Of a stretch of DNA of 64,000 nt, positions 25,307 through 34,276 are shown in pieces. Source of the stretch: Paenibacillus sediminis. GTDB taxonomy: Bacteria > Bacillota > Bacilli > Paenibacillales > Paenibacillaceae. The stretch covers positions 62,001 through 126,000 of the forward strand of contig NZ_JAGGKP010000007.1 in assembly GCF_017873765.1 (NCBI RefSeq), given 5' to 3'. The position numbers and the translations under genes were made by a program. The notes beneath the pieces were generated by a model. It saw only the letters and a list, made by a program, of their open reading frames with translations, did not search any database and was not told where the DNA came from. The first letter of the stretch is position 1. Every line of letters begins with the position of its first letter.

Positions 25307-26602
25307 CTACATGTTTTTAATAATTTCGTCTGCAAATTGCGAACATTTCACTTCAGTAGCGCCTTCCATTAGACGAGCAAAGTCATAAGTAACCGTTTTG
25401 TTGTTAATGGAAGTTTCCATACCTTTGTAAATCAAGTCAGCAGCTTCATTCCAGCCCAAATGCTCAAGCATCATTACACCTGACAAAATAACAGAACCTG
25501 GGTTAACGACATCAAGATCTGCATATTTAGGAGCTGTACCATGCGTAGCTTCAAAGATGGCATGTCCTGTAATGTAGTTGATGTTCGCACCTGGTGCAAT
25601 ACCGATACCGCCAACTTGAGCTGCAAGCGCATCAGACAAATAGTCACCGTTCAAGTTCAGTGTCGCGATGACATCGAAATCAGAAGGACGTGTTAGCACT
25701 TGTTGAAGCGCAATATCCGCAATCGCATCTTTAATGATAATTTTTCCGGCATCGACAGCTTCTTTTTGAGCTGCGTTCGCTGCATCTACACCTTTAGCTT
25801 CTTTAATCGCATCGTACTGAGCCCAAGTGAATACTTTATCACCGAACTCTTGCTCAGCAACTTCGTAACCCCAGTTTTTAAATGCACCTTCGGTAAATTT
25901 CATAATGTTACCTTTATGTACCAAGGTTACACTCTTACGACCATGTTTAATTGCATATTCAACTGCTGCACGTACAAGACGTTTCGAACCTTCGGAGGAA
26001 ACCGGTTTAATACCGATACCGGAAGTTTCAGGAAAGCGGATTTTCTTAACGCCCATTTCTTCTTGCAAGAAGCGAATCACTTTTTTCACTTCTTCTGATC
26101 CTTCTTTATATTCGATACCTGCATAAATGTCCTCTGTATTTTCACGGAAAATAACCATATCAACAAGTTCAGGACGTTTTACCGGAGAAGGCACACCGTT
26201 GAAATAACGAACTGGACGCAAGCATACATACAAATCCAGCTCTTGACGAAGCGCTACGTTAAGAGAACGAATGCCGCCGCCAATTGGAGTTGTAAGCGGT
26301 CCTTTAATCGCAACAATGTATTCACGAATAGCTGCAATCGTATCAGTCGGAAGCCATTCATCATAAGTATTGAACGCTTTCTCACCAGCGAACACTTCGT
26401 ACCATGCAATTTTTTTGGATCCGCCATACGCTTTCTCAACTGCAGCATCAAGCACACGTTTGGAAGCTTTCCAGATGTCACGGCCTGTACCGTCGCCTTC
26501 AATAAATGGGATGATCGGATTGTTCGGAACTTGCAATTTGCCATTGTTAATCGTTATTTTTTCTCCCTCGGTTGGAAGACTGAATTTTTCAAGTTTCAAC
26601 AT
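25307..26602 (-). CDS. icd: Isocitrate dehydrogenase (NADP)
   Basis: 431 residues. Converts isocitrate to 2-oxoglutarate and CO2. The substrate loop [24 protein letters not shown] (around 110-135) carries the regulated serine and the arginines that bind isocitrate, and [22 protein letters not shown] holds metal and cofactor residues. Length matches the B. subtilis enzyme. Follows citZ with a gap of 115 bases. Confidence 0.97.
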   Translation of the reverse strand: MLKLEKFSLPTEGEKITINNGKLQVPNNPIIPFIEGDGTGRDIWKASKRVLDAAVEKAYGGSKKIAWYEVFAGEKAFNTYDEWLPTDTIAAIREYIVAIKGPLTTPIGGGIRSLNVALRQELDLYVCLRPVRYFNGVPSPVKRPELVDMVIFRENTEDIYAGIEYKEGSEEVKKVIRFLQEEMGVKKIRFPETSGIGIKPVSSEGSKRLVRAAVEYAIKHGRKSVTLVHKGNIMKFTEGAFKNWGYEVAEQEFGDKVFTWAQYDAIKEAKGVDAANAAQKEAVDAGKIIIKDAIADIALQQVLTRPSDFDVIATLNLNGDYLSDALAAQVGGIGIAPGANINYITGHAIFEATHGTAPKYADLDVVNPGSVILSGVMMLEHLGWNEAADLIYKGMETSINNKTVTYDFARLMEGATEVKCSQFADEIIKNM

Positions 26603-26717
26603 ATTTTATGAACTCCTCCTCTTATTCAAAACTCTCTTAATATATATTAACAAAGAGGTATGCAAAAGGATTTCCAGATTGCAAATTACCTCTTTATTAA
26701 CTAGCATTCATTATCCA

Positions 26718-27833
26718 TTAGATACGGCTGCTGATCGCAACATATTTCTGATGAACTGGCCCTGTATATTCAGCACGCGGACGGATGAGACGATTGTCTT
26801 CATATTGCTCTAAAATATGAGCTGTCCATCCTGAAACCCGGCTGATCGCAAAAATTGGCGTGAACAAATCACGAGCAATGCCAAGCATTGTATACACCGA
26901 AGCAGAGTAGAAATCGACATTCGGTTTCAATCCTTTTTGCGATACGACTAGCTCTTCAATACGAACAGACATATCGTAAAGCGTAGTATCACCGTTCATT
27001 TGTCCCAATTCATAGGACATCTTTTGAAGATGTTTCGCGCGCGGATCCCCATTTTTGTAAACACGGTGACCAAAGCCCATAATCTTCACTTTGTTGTCCA
27101 GTTTATTTTGAATATATCGATCAACATCATCTTTACCATTGATCTCGCTGAGCATAACCATAACAGCCTCATTAGCGCCTCCGTGAAGCGGACCTTTAAG
27201 TGCGCCGATCGCTGATGTAACTCCGGAATAAATATCTGAAAGTGTCGCCACAGTAACGCGTGCGGCAAAGGTAGATGCGTTAAGTTCATGGTCGGCATGC
27301 AGCACTAACGCTTTGTCCAAAGCTTTAACTGCAATTTCAGCTGGCTCCTTGCCTGTAAGCATATACAAGAAGTTGTGAGCGATTGACACATTTTTCAGAG
27401 GAGCAATCGGCTCCTTACCTTCACGAATACGAGCAATGGCAGCCACGATTGTCGGCAATTGTGCTTGGAGTTTAATCGTTTTCTTTACATTTGCTTCTCT
27501 CGACATATCATTTGCTGATTCGTCATACAAAGCAAGAGCTGATACAGCAGAACGAAGCGCAGCCATTGTGTTCAAGTCTTTAGGGTATAACTTAATCTGA
27601 CTTACTAACGCCTCTGGTATAGATGCATAATCACTTAAATCTGAAAGCAGACTGCTAAGCTCGGCTTTTGTTGGCAGTTTTCCGAACCAGAGCAAATAAG
27701 CTACTTCTTCAAAACTTGCATGTTCAGCCAAATCATCGATATTGTAACCACGATAAGTTAACACACCGTCTACAATCGAACTAACCGAAGAAGTTGTTGC
27801 CACGATACCTTCCAAACCTTTAGTAGCTGTCAT
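26718..27833 (-). CDS. citZ: Citrate synthase
   Basis: 371 residues. Condenses acetyl-CoA and oxaloacetate. Catalytic His in LHADHELNAST, His in MGFGHRVYKNGDPRAK and the Asp in KPNVDFYSASVY are all present; GPLHGGANEAVM is the conserved CoA-side loop. First gene of citZ-icd-mdh, as in B. subtilis. A CcpA-like palindrome lies upstream. Confidence 0.97.
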   Translation of the reverse strand: MTATKGLEGIVATTSSVSSIVDGVLTYRGYNIDDLAEHASFEEVAYLLWFGKLPTKAELSSLLSDLSDYASIPEALVSQIKLYPKDLNTMAALRSAVSALALYDESANDMSREANVKKTIKLQAQLPTIVAAIARIREGKEPIAPLKNVSIAHNFLYMLTGKEPAEIAVKALDKALVLHADHELNASTFAARVTVATLSDIYSGVTSAIGALKGPLHGGANEAVMVMLSEINGKDDVDRYIQNKLDNKVKIMGFGHRVYKNGDPRAKHLQKMSYELGQMNGDTTLYDMSVRIEELVVSQKGLKPNVDFYSASVYTMLGIARDLFTPIFAISRVSGWTAHILEQYEDNRLIRPRAEYTGPVHQKYVAISSRI

Positions 27834-27877
27834 ATTACATCTCTCCTTTGTAAAACGAATTTAAGCATGCCGCTTAT

Positions 27878-27895
27878 TTTGAAAACATTTTCAAA
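27878..27895 (-). promoter_or_regulatory. CcpA-like operator (cre) upstream of citZ
   Basis: TTTGAAAA-CA-TTTTCAAA is a perfect 8+2+8 palindrome; the core TGAAAACATTTTCA matches the cre pattern TGNAANCGNTNNCA except for CA in place of the central CG. It lies 45 bases before citZ, which in B. subtilis is repressed by CcpA. Confidence 0.65.
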
Positions 27896-28117
27896 GCAAA
27901 AGAAAAAAAAGCAAATGACCTTTAAATATGCTGTTTTAGTGCAGTTAAAATCCTCCTTAATCATAATGTATTTTGTCGGTTATGTGAACAATTACAGCCT
28001 ATATTTTGACATCAAATGATTTTATCGCGACCATAAACATTTTTTTGTAACCCCTTACAAACTTAAAAAAAATAACTATCGTTTGCAAGAAATTTGCTTT
28101 GGATCATCTCTTTACTG

Positions 28118-28125
28118 CATACTAT
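28118..28125 (+). promoter_or_regulatory. Possible sigma-E type -10 element of ytvI
   Basis: CATACTAT fits the sigma-E -10 pattern CATANNNT and lies 65 bases before the GTG start. The -35 region matches poorly (GGATCAT at a usable distance). B. subtilis ytvI is mother-cell expressed, which raises the likelihood a little. Confidence 0.35.
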
Positions 28126-28189
28126 TTAGTAATATGAACCTACAATAGATTGATGGGTGTAAACGAAGGATTACGAAGGAGAATGCATT

Positions 28190-29308
28190 GTGGACAGACT
28201 TATTATCAAACGGATTTTGCGTGGAATATGGGTCATTCTGATCGTTACTGTCATTGCGCTTTCTGTCTATTGGCTAATGCCTCTGCTTTATCCTTTTATA
28301 CTGGCATGGATTTTTGCTTATGCTATGAATCCGCTAGTCAGATGGTTTCAGATACGAATGAAAATGCCGCGCTGGCTTGCAGTAACGCTCTCCTTGCTCT
28401 TATATGTCGGGATGATTGTTCTTATCGTTTCTGCAGCTGTGACTAGACTTGTAAAGGAAGTCATTAACTTAACACAATCGTTCGACAGTTACATCGAGAA
28501 CTTTAGAAATGTGTTCATTCAGTGGACTCAAAACGCCAGTATTCAAAATATTATTAATCAAATTAATATCTTCTATCAGCAAAATCCGAACTATCAAAAT
28601 ACGATTAACAACAACATTAATAAAACGACGGACTCTGTGGCTACTGCTATTTCTAACTTAGCCACTGGATTTTTCAATAGCATTCTCAATCTCATTTCTT
28701 CGCTCCCAAATGTCGGCATGATCCTCATTGTCATATTGTTAGCCGCATTCTTTCTCAGTAAAGATTGGGAACGTCATAATCATCATTTACTAAGATGGCT
28801 GCCGAATCGTGTTCGCAAACCGATAAGTACGATTTGGAGAGACTTACAGAAAGCTCTATTCGGATATTTGCGCGCTCAATTTATTATGATTTCAATTACG
28901 ACTGTTGTTGTCATCATTGGGCTAATCGTCTTAAGAGTTCCGTCTGCGCTTGCCATCGGACTCATGATTGGACTCGTCGATCTCCTTCCTTATTTGGGTG
29001 TAGGGCTCGTGATGGTGCCTTGGATCATATACACATTTATGACAGGCAACGTTGCGCTTGGCATAGGTCTTTCCATTTTGTACGGTATTATTCTGATAGC
29101 TAGACAAATCGCTGAGCCTAAAGTGCTGGCAAGCAGTGTCGGACTTGATCCGCTCGCCACTCTTATCGGTATGTTCGTCGGATTGAAATTGTTTGGTGCG
29201 CTCGGTCTTATTATTGGCCCCGTCAGTTTGATTGTGTTAGAGGCGATCAGACGTGCAAATGTATTCCGTGACCTGAGAAACTATATTATTGGCGGAAGAG
29301 TGCATTAA
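28190..29308 (+). CDS. ytvI: Sporulation integral membrane protein YtvI
   Basis: 372 residues, an AI-2E/UPF0118-type membrane protein with about eight helices: two near the N terminus (15-55), one at 66-88, a long soluble loop rich in Asn (about 100-155), then a helical block to the C terminus containing GLVDLLPYLGVG and PLATLIGMFVGLKLFGALG. Starts with GTG; GAAGGAG lies 8 bases upstream. Position next to citZ and fxsA matches B. subtilis ytvI, a sigma-E-regulated gene. Confidence 0.92.
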   Translation: MDRLIIKRILRGIWVILIVTVIALSVYWLMPLLYPFILAWIFAYAMNPLVRWFQIRMKMPRWLAVTLSLLLYVGMIVLIVSAAVTRLVKEVINLTQSFDSYIENFRNVFIQWTQNASIQNIINQINIFYQQNPNYQNTINNNINKTTDSVATAISNLATGFFNSILNLISSLPNVGMILIVILLAAFFLSKDWERHNHHLLRWLPNRVRKPISTIWRDLQKALFGYLRAQFIMISITTVVVIIGLIVLRVPSALAIGLMIGLVDLLPYLGVGLVMVPWIIYTFMTGNVALGIGLSILYGIILIARQIAEPKVLASSVGLDPLATLIGMFVGLKLFGALGLIIGPVSLIVLEAIRRANVFRDLRNYIIGGRVH

Positions 29309-29315
29309 CGAGCAA

Positions 29316-29336
29316 AAAGGCAGCAGAGCTGCCTTT
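29316..29336. terminator. Bidirectional terminator between ytvI and fxsA
   Basis: AAAGGCAGC-AGA-GCTGCCTTT is a 9-bp perfect hairpin between two convergent genes. Confidence 0.85.
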
Positions 29337-29728
29337 CATTTTCTATAAAAAGTAATGCTTCCGTTTTTCATTTTTTTCTCAATCCATCTTAATAAAAAAT
29401 AACGATACAATGGACGAGTTAGCGGGAATATCAACGTAAAACCGACGATATCGGTAAAAAAACCAGGTATCATCAGCAGTATTCCGCCTGCGAAAATACA
29501 TAATCCGTCTAACAGTGTTCTGCCTGGAATTTGCCCGCTGTTCATCTGCAATTTAGCATCCTGAAGCACTTTACGGCCTTCAAACTTCATCATCGCCATA
29601 CCGATAATGGATGTCACAAAAGTTAGCAGTATTGTTTTTCCAGCCCCAATGTGCTCACCTACCGTGACAAAACCGTAAAATTCAAGTAGCGGTATGACAA
29701 TAACGGCCGCAATAAGCCATTTCAGCAT
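29336..29728 (-). CDS. fxsA: FxsA family membrane protein
   Basis: 130 residues. Three or four hydrophobic segments with the family's N-terminal WLIAAVIVIPLLEFYGFVTVG and the central AMMKFEGRKVLQDAK. FxsA in E. coli alleviates phage exclusion; its role in Firmicutes is unknown. Located between ytvI and pyk as in other Bacillales (B. subtilis ytzA region). Confidence 0.93.
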   Translation of the reverse strand: MLKWLIAAVIVIPLLEFYGFVTVGEHIGAGKTILLTFVTSIIGMAMMKFEGRKVLQDAKLQMNSGQIPGRTLLDGLCIFAGGILLMIPGFFTDIVGFTLIFPLTRPLYRYFLLRWIEKKMKNGSITFYRK

Positions 29729-29794
29729 AAGTAAATCTCCTCTCGTATCGATGAGTACAACGTATACTTCTCATTATAACTGTTTTATAGAGAT

Positions 29795-29831
29795 AAGAAA
29801 AAAGCAATGGGACTTCTCCCATTGCTTTCTT
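29795..29831 (-). terminator. Terminator after pyk
   Basis: AAGCAATGGGA-CTTC-TCCCATTGCTT hairpin (stem about 29802-29827) with flanking A and T runs. Confidence 0.92.
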
Positions 29832-29849
29832 ATATAAATGAATCAGTTA

Positions 29850-31277
29850 TTATTGCTTGCTTGGCACTTGGCTTACTTTCACCAAGTTTGTTGATCCTGT
29901 GCGTCCAAGCGGCACACCTGCTGTAATCACAACAAGGTCTCCTCCTTGAATCACACCAGCCTCAAGTCCGCCTTGAATAGCGATTTCAAACATTTCATCT
30001 GTAGAAGAAGCCCCACGGCCTTTAACAGGAATTACACCCCACGCGAGTGCAAGACGGCGAAGTGTTCTGTCGTCAGTAGTCACTGCAACGATTGGAGCTT
30101 GCGGACGGTATTTCGAAACCATACGAGCCGTATAGCCTGTTTGCGTAGATGAAATAATTGCTTTAGCATTAAGGTCAAGCGCAGTAATAGCTACGGATTG
30201 GCTGATTGCCTCAGTAATGGTAGTTTCTGAAGCGATCCGTTGTTTCAAGAACAGTTCGCGATATTTAAGTGCCGATTCTGCTTTCTCAGCAATTCTAGAC
30301 ATGGTAAGTACAGATTCCACAGGATATTTACCTGCAGCCGTTTCGCCAGACAACATAATTGCGTCTGTACCATCGAAAATGGCGTTTGCCACGTCACTTG
30401 CTTCTGCACGTGTCGGTCTAGGATTACGCTGCATAGAATCAAGCATTTGAGTTGCTGTAATAACCGGCTTTCCTGCGAGATTACATTTTTCAATCATTCG
30501 TTTTTGAACGAGCGGAACTTCCTCAGCAGGAATTTCAACACCCAAGTCTCCGCGAGCTACCATTAAGCCGTCAGAAACTTCTAATATTTCATCCAAGTTG
30601 TCAACACCTTGTTGATTCTCAATCTTGGAAATAATTTGAATGTGAGAAGCATTATGTTTCTCGAGAAGCTCGCGAATTTCTAGTACATCGCTTGCTTTAC
30701 GAACGAAGGAAGCTGCAATAAAATCGATGCCTTGTTCGATCCCAAAAATAATATCGTTAGCGTCTTTCTCGGTAATCCCTGGTAAAGAGATATGTACTCC
30801 GGGTACGTTAACACCTTTCTTGCTCTTGACTGTACCGCCATTCACGATACGGCATTTAATTTCCGTCCCTTGAATATCAACCACTGTTAATCCGATCAAA
30901 CCGTCATCAATTAAAATGGTAGATCCGACTTTAACATCTTTAGGCAAATCTTTGTAAGTGATGGAGATCCGATCTTTATTTCCTAGAATCTCTTCGGTAG
31001 TCAGCGTAATAAATTCGTCTTGAACCAATTCAATCGGTTCAACTTCAAGCTTGCCTGTACGGATTTCAGGTCCTTTTGTATCGAGCAAAATAGCTACTGA
31101 TGTGCCGAGCTCTGCATTTGCTTGACGAATATTTTTAATCCGATTTCCATGTTCTTCAAAATCGCCGTGGGAGAAATTCAAACGAGCAACGTTCATACCA
31201 GCCGTGATGAGTTTCTTGATGTTTTCCAACGATTCACTAGAAGGACCGATTGTACATACAATTTTTGTTTTACGCAT
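29850..31277 (-). CDS. pyk: Pyruvate kinase (short form)
   Basis: 475 residues. Transfers phosphate from PEP to ADP. Conserved stretches: [10 protein letters not shown] at the start, [29 protein letters not shown] and TATQMLDSM with the following [19 protein letters not shown]. Bacillus/Geobacillus pyruvate kinases carry an additional C-terminal PEP-mobile-domain-like extension of about 110 residues, which is missing here. Unlike B. subtilis, pfkA does not precede it. Confidence 0.96.
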   Translation of the reverse strand: MRKTKIVCTIGPSSESLENIKKLITAGMNVARLNFSHGDFEEHGNRIKNIRQANAELGTSVAILLDTKGPEIRTGKLEVEPIELVQDEFITLTTEEILGNKDRISITYKDLPKDVKVGSTILIDDGLIGLTVVDIQGTEIKCRIVNGGTVKSKKGVNVPGVHISLPGITEKDANDIIFGIEQGIDFIAASFVRKASDVLEIRELLEKHNASHIQIISKIENQQGVDNLDEILEVSDGLMVARGDLGVEIPAEEVPLVQKRMIEKCNLAGKPVITATQMLDSMQRNPRPTRAEASDVANAIFDGTDAIMLSGETAAGKYPVESVLTMSRIAEKAESALKYRELFLKQRIASETTITEAISQSVAITALDLNAKAIISSTQTGYTARMVSKYRPQAPIVAVTTDDRTLRRLALAWGVIPVKGRGASSTDEMFEIAIQGGLEAGVIQGGDLVVITAGVPLGRTGSTNLVKVSQVPSKQ

Positions 31278-31375
31278 AGTTGGTTTCCTCCATTTTTAGT
31301 TATCTCTCTGTTTATCTTATCCAACAATCTAATTTACTACTTTTTTCGGCATTTGTATATAAACTTTGATATATA

Positions 31376-32380
31376 TTATTTTCCCATATCTGGGGCATCA
31401 ATAGGTTGCTCAGGCTGTACTGTACGTTCAAAAGTGTACTTTCCGATTTTGCGGAACTTCATATAACGATCTACTCTAAGCTCGTCAGCTCCCATCGAAG
31501 ATAAGTCGCTTAAATGGCGAATAATGGACTCTTTAATCGCTTCGGCAGTCTTTTCATAATTCCGATGTGCACCGCCTAGAGGTTCTGGAACGATCTCTTC
31601 AATAACCTCCATCTCAAGCAGATCCTTCGCGGTAATTTTCATAGCTTCAGCCGCTTGATCGGCTTTAGAGGCATCCTTCCAAAGAATAGATGCAGCTCCA
31701 TTAGGTGAAATCGCAGAATAAATCGCATGCTCCAGCATCAGGACACGGTTGCCGACGCCCAGCGCAAGAGCACCGCCGCTGCCGCCCTCGCCGATGACTA
31801 CACAAATGATTGGCACGCCAAGCATAGACATGTCAGCCAAATTGCGAGCGATCGCTTCAGATTGACCTCTTTCTTCTGCAGTACTGCCTGGATACGCACC
31901 TTTTGTATCAATAAAAGTGATGATTGGTCTGCCAAATTTCTCAGCTTGTTTCATCAATCTGAGCGCTTTACGGAAACCTTCCGGATGCGGACTGCCGAAG
32001 AAGCGTGCAATATTATCCTTCGTATCCTTCCCGCGCTGCTGTCCAATAACAGTAACAGGCTGTCCATTCAATCTAGCTAGTCCACCCACAATAGCTAAAT
32101 CATCGCCAAATAACCGATCACCATGTAATTCAATGAAGTCGGTAAAAATAAGGTGTATTAGATCAAGCGATGTTGGACGCTGTTGATGTCTAGCCAAATG
32201 CATTTTTTGCGATGGAGAAATATTATTGTAAATCTCTTGTTCAAGCTGCTCGTAACGTTCTTCCAAACGTGCAATCTCATCGCTGAAATCAATTTGCTTT
32301 TCTATGCCGAACTGCTTTAATTCATCTATTTTTTTGCGCATCTCAACAAGAGGCATTTCAAAAGGCAATTCTCCAGCCAT
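31376..32380 (-). CDS. accA: Acetyl-CoA carboxylase carboxyltransferase subunit alpha
   Basis: 334 residues. With AccD it moves the carboxyl group from biotin to acetyl-CoA, giving malonyl-CoA. Typical features: N-terminal helical region, the oxyanion-hole glycines in [17 protein letters not shown], and [25 protein letters not shown]. Its ATG follows the accD stop without any gap, so the two subunits are translated in tandem. Confidence 0.97.
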   Translation of the reverse strand: MAGELPFEMPLVEMRKKIDELKQFGIEKQIDFSDEIARLEERYEQLEQEIYNNISPSQKMHLARHQQRPTSLDLIHLIFTDFIELHGDRLFGDDLAIVGGLARLNGQPVTVIGQQRGKDTKDNIARFFGSPHPEGFRKALRLMKQAEKFGRPIITFIDTKGAYPGSTAEERGQSEAIARNLADMSMLGVPIICVVIGEGGSGGALALGVGNRVLMLEHAIYSAISPNGAASILWKDASKADQAAEAMKITAKDLLEMEVIEEIVPEPLGGAHRNYEKTAEAIKESIIRHLSDLSSMGADELRVDRYMKFRKIGKYTFERTVQPEQPIDAPDMGK

Positions 32381-33280
32381 TTAAAATCCCTCCTTCTCAT
32401 GATCGGTATGCAGATCTAAAAACTTCGCTAATGTTGACCGCATTTCTTTGCGATGAACAACTAAATCGAGCTGTCCATGCTGCAAGTTAAATTCGGCAGT
32501 TTGAAAATCTTCCGGCAGTTTCTGGCGAATTGTCTGTTCGATTACAATTCGTCCTGCGAAGCCAAATACTGCGCTTGGTTCCGCAATAATAATATCTCCA
32601 AGCATTGCAAAACTTGCAGATACCCCGCCTGTTGTAGGATCGGTAATAACCGAAATATATAGTTGGCCTTGTTCGCTATGGCGAGCAAGCGCTGCGCTGG
32701 TTTTGGCCATTTGCATCAAACTAAGAATACTCTCTTGCATTCTGGCTCCACCTGAAGTGGAGAATATAATCATCGGCAATCTTTTCTCTGTCGCTTTTTC
32801 AATGGCTCTCGTTATTTTTTCGCCAACCACAGAACCCATACTGCCTGTGAAGAAATCAAAGCTCATGACTGCAACAACAACAGGGTGACCATCAATAGTA
32901 CCTTCACCCGTAATTACTGCTTCACGCAAGCCTGATTTAAGTTTTTGTTGTTCTAATTTCGTTGCGTAACCTGGGAACCCTAGAGGGTCAACCGAAATCA
33001 TATCACTGTCAAATTCTTGAAAGCTGCCCTCATCGAGCGTCATTCGGATTCGTTCCATTGCGTTAAGACGCATATGATGACCGCAATTAGGACATACTTT
33101 TAAATTTTTCTCAAGCTCTTTGCTGTATTGAATCGTCCCGCATTTACTGCATTTACTCATGAGTCCTTCGGGAATTTCTCTTCTTGGACGATCCCCCTCT
33201 TGAACATGATCGTTACGTCCTAGACGTTCAGATGGAATCGTCGCATATTTTCTTTTCTTTTGGAATAGATCTTTTAACAC
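32381..33280 (-). CDS. accD: Acetyl-CoA carboxylase carboxyltransferase subunit beta
   Basis: 299 residues, GTG start at 33280 with GAGAGGTG five bases upstream. An N-terminal C4 zinc ribbon (CSKC ... CPNC, about 44-66) precedes the crotonase-fold carboxyltransferase domain with [14 protein letters not shown] and [11 protein letters not shown]. Forms the heterotetramer with AccA. Directly upstream of accA. Confidence 0.97.
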   Translation of the reverse strand: MLKDLFQKKRKYATIPSERLGRNDHVQEGDRPRREIPEGLMSKCSKCGTIQYSKELEKNLKVCPNCGHHMRLNAMERIRMTLDEGSFQEFDSDMISVDPLGFPGYATKLEQQKLKSGLREAVITGEGTIDGHPVVVAVMSFDFFTGSMGSVVGEKITRAIEKATEKRLPMIIFSTSGGARMQESILSLMQMAKTSAALARHSEQGQLYISVITDPTTGGVSASFAMLGDIIIAEPSAVFGFAGRIVIEQTIRQKLPEDFQTAEFNLQHGQLDLVVHRKEMRSTLAKFLDLHTDHEKEGF

Positions 33281-33363
33281 AACTACACCTCTCAGCCGTT
33301 ATTTTGTTGGCCGCATCTTTCAGTCAATCTTCTATGAGCGACATTTCGCTTAATCACCTTGAC

Positions 33364-33552
33364 TCAAGGGTGCAAAATGGTATTCAGAACTTCTTGAACT
33401 TCCTGTACTTCTGCAGAAGGAACCAATATTTCAAACTGCTGCTTCGATAAGTTAATAGGACGGGTCTTAACAAGAAAGCCTTCTTCCGTTAATTTCAACT
33501 TAATCTTGTCTGCAGTCTTGGCAGTAGGTGCAATATAAATAACCGTCCACAT
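33364..33552 (-). CDS. Small conserved hypothetical protein (62 residues)
   Basis: Most likely starts at the ATG at 33552 (MWTVIYIAPTAKTADKI), although an in-frame start at 33591 exists; a GGGAGG lies 13 bases before 33552. The rest has the pattern LTEEGFLVKTRPINL ... QQFEILVPSAEVQEVQEVLNTIL, reminiscent of DUF2007-like ferredoxin-fold domains. Position upstream of accD is conserved in Paenibacillus, where databases sometimes label it glutamate decarboxylase without basis. Function unknown. Confidence 0.8.
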   Translation of the reverse strand: MWTVIYIAPTAKTADKIKLKLTEEGFLVKTRPINLSKQQFEILVPSAEVQEVQEVLNTILHP

Positions 33553-33656
33553 TCCCCAAAAATGCCCTCCCAGCCTAATATTCTGACCCATATAATAGAG
33601 CTATAATAACATAATTTTCTTTTTTACCGCAACAAAGGCAAAGTCAAGCTGCCTTC

Positions 33657-34139
33657 TCACAGATATTCTTTTGCATTTTCATTTTTGTGTGCAATCCGAG
33701 CCGAAGCTGCAGCTGCTAATCCAGCGACCAGGTCATCAAGAAATACATGAATTTTGTTTTTGTTATCGTTCAGATCGCGGATAATTCCAGTCTTCATCTT
33801 ATCCAAGTAACCAAAGCTTGTCAGTCCAATCATACCAAAAACATTCGTAATGCCAAGAGCCATCGTCTCGTCTACACCGTATAACGGTTCATCCGCCTCC
33901 AATATAGATTGCAGCGGCTGCGGCAGCAATTTACGTTCTGCTAATTCATCAAGTGCTATACCAGTATACAACGTATACTGTACTTCCCTCTTCTGAAGTA
34001 CCGATTTTACACTTTGAACACATTGTTCGATAGTGAGATCAGGGTGATAAATTTTCTGTAACTGAAACACAATATCAGAAATCGACTCTATGGTGACGCC
34101 TCGTGAATTTAGAAGAGCTTCCGCTATTTCATAAGACAT
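33657..34139 (-). CDS. Phosphatidylglycerophosphatase A family protein (YutG-like)
   Basis: 160 residues. Belongs to the PgpA family as found in Firmicutes (YutG), with the conserved core DELAERKLLPQPLQ, LGITNVFGMIGLTSFGYLDK and a metal-binding-type IHVFLDDLVAGLAAAASARIA. It would remove phosphate from phosphatidylglycerophosphate in phospholipid synthesis, but soluble YutG-type members lack clear membrane helices and their activity is less certain. Confidence 0.85.
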   Translation of the reverse strand: MSYEIAEALLNSRGVTIESISDIVFQLQKIYHPDLTIEQCVQSVKSVLQKREVQYTLYTGIALDELAERKLLPQPLQSILEADEPLYGVDETMALGITNVFGMIGLTSFGYLDKMKTGIIRDLNDNKNKIHVFLDDLVAGLAAAASARIAHKNENAKEYL

Positions 34140-34276
34140 TTTATTATTCCTCCCGCATTACCGCACAATCTCTCTTGACTGACCGCGATATTTAATATTA
34201 ATAGCTGTCCTAACGTGTTCATAAGTGTATGCAGGAGGAGAATAAAACGTTCATAAAATATGCATTTGTTTACACA

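Larger units (their letters stand above)
27834..28189. other. Divergent intergenic region between citZ and ytvI
   Basis: 356 bases without a gene. It is A+T-rich and holds the CcpA-like palindrome near citZ and a spore-type -10 near ytvI. I see no tRNA, riboswitch or further reading frame with a ribosome site. The citZ promoter should lie upstream of the palindrome, but no convincing -35/-10 pair was picked out. Confidence 0.6.

Noticed and set aside
27834..28189. Riboswitch or T-box in the citZ-ytvI gap
   Set aside because: No conserved core motifs and no terminator/antiterminator pair were seen; only a palindrome and a spore-type -10.
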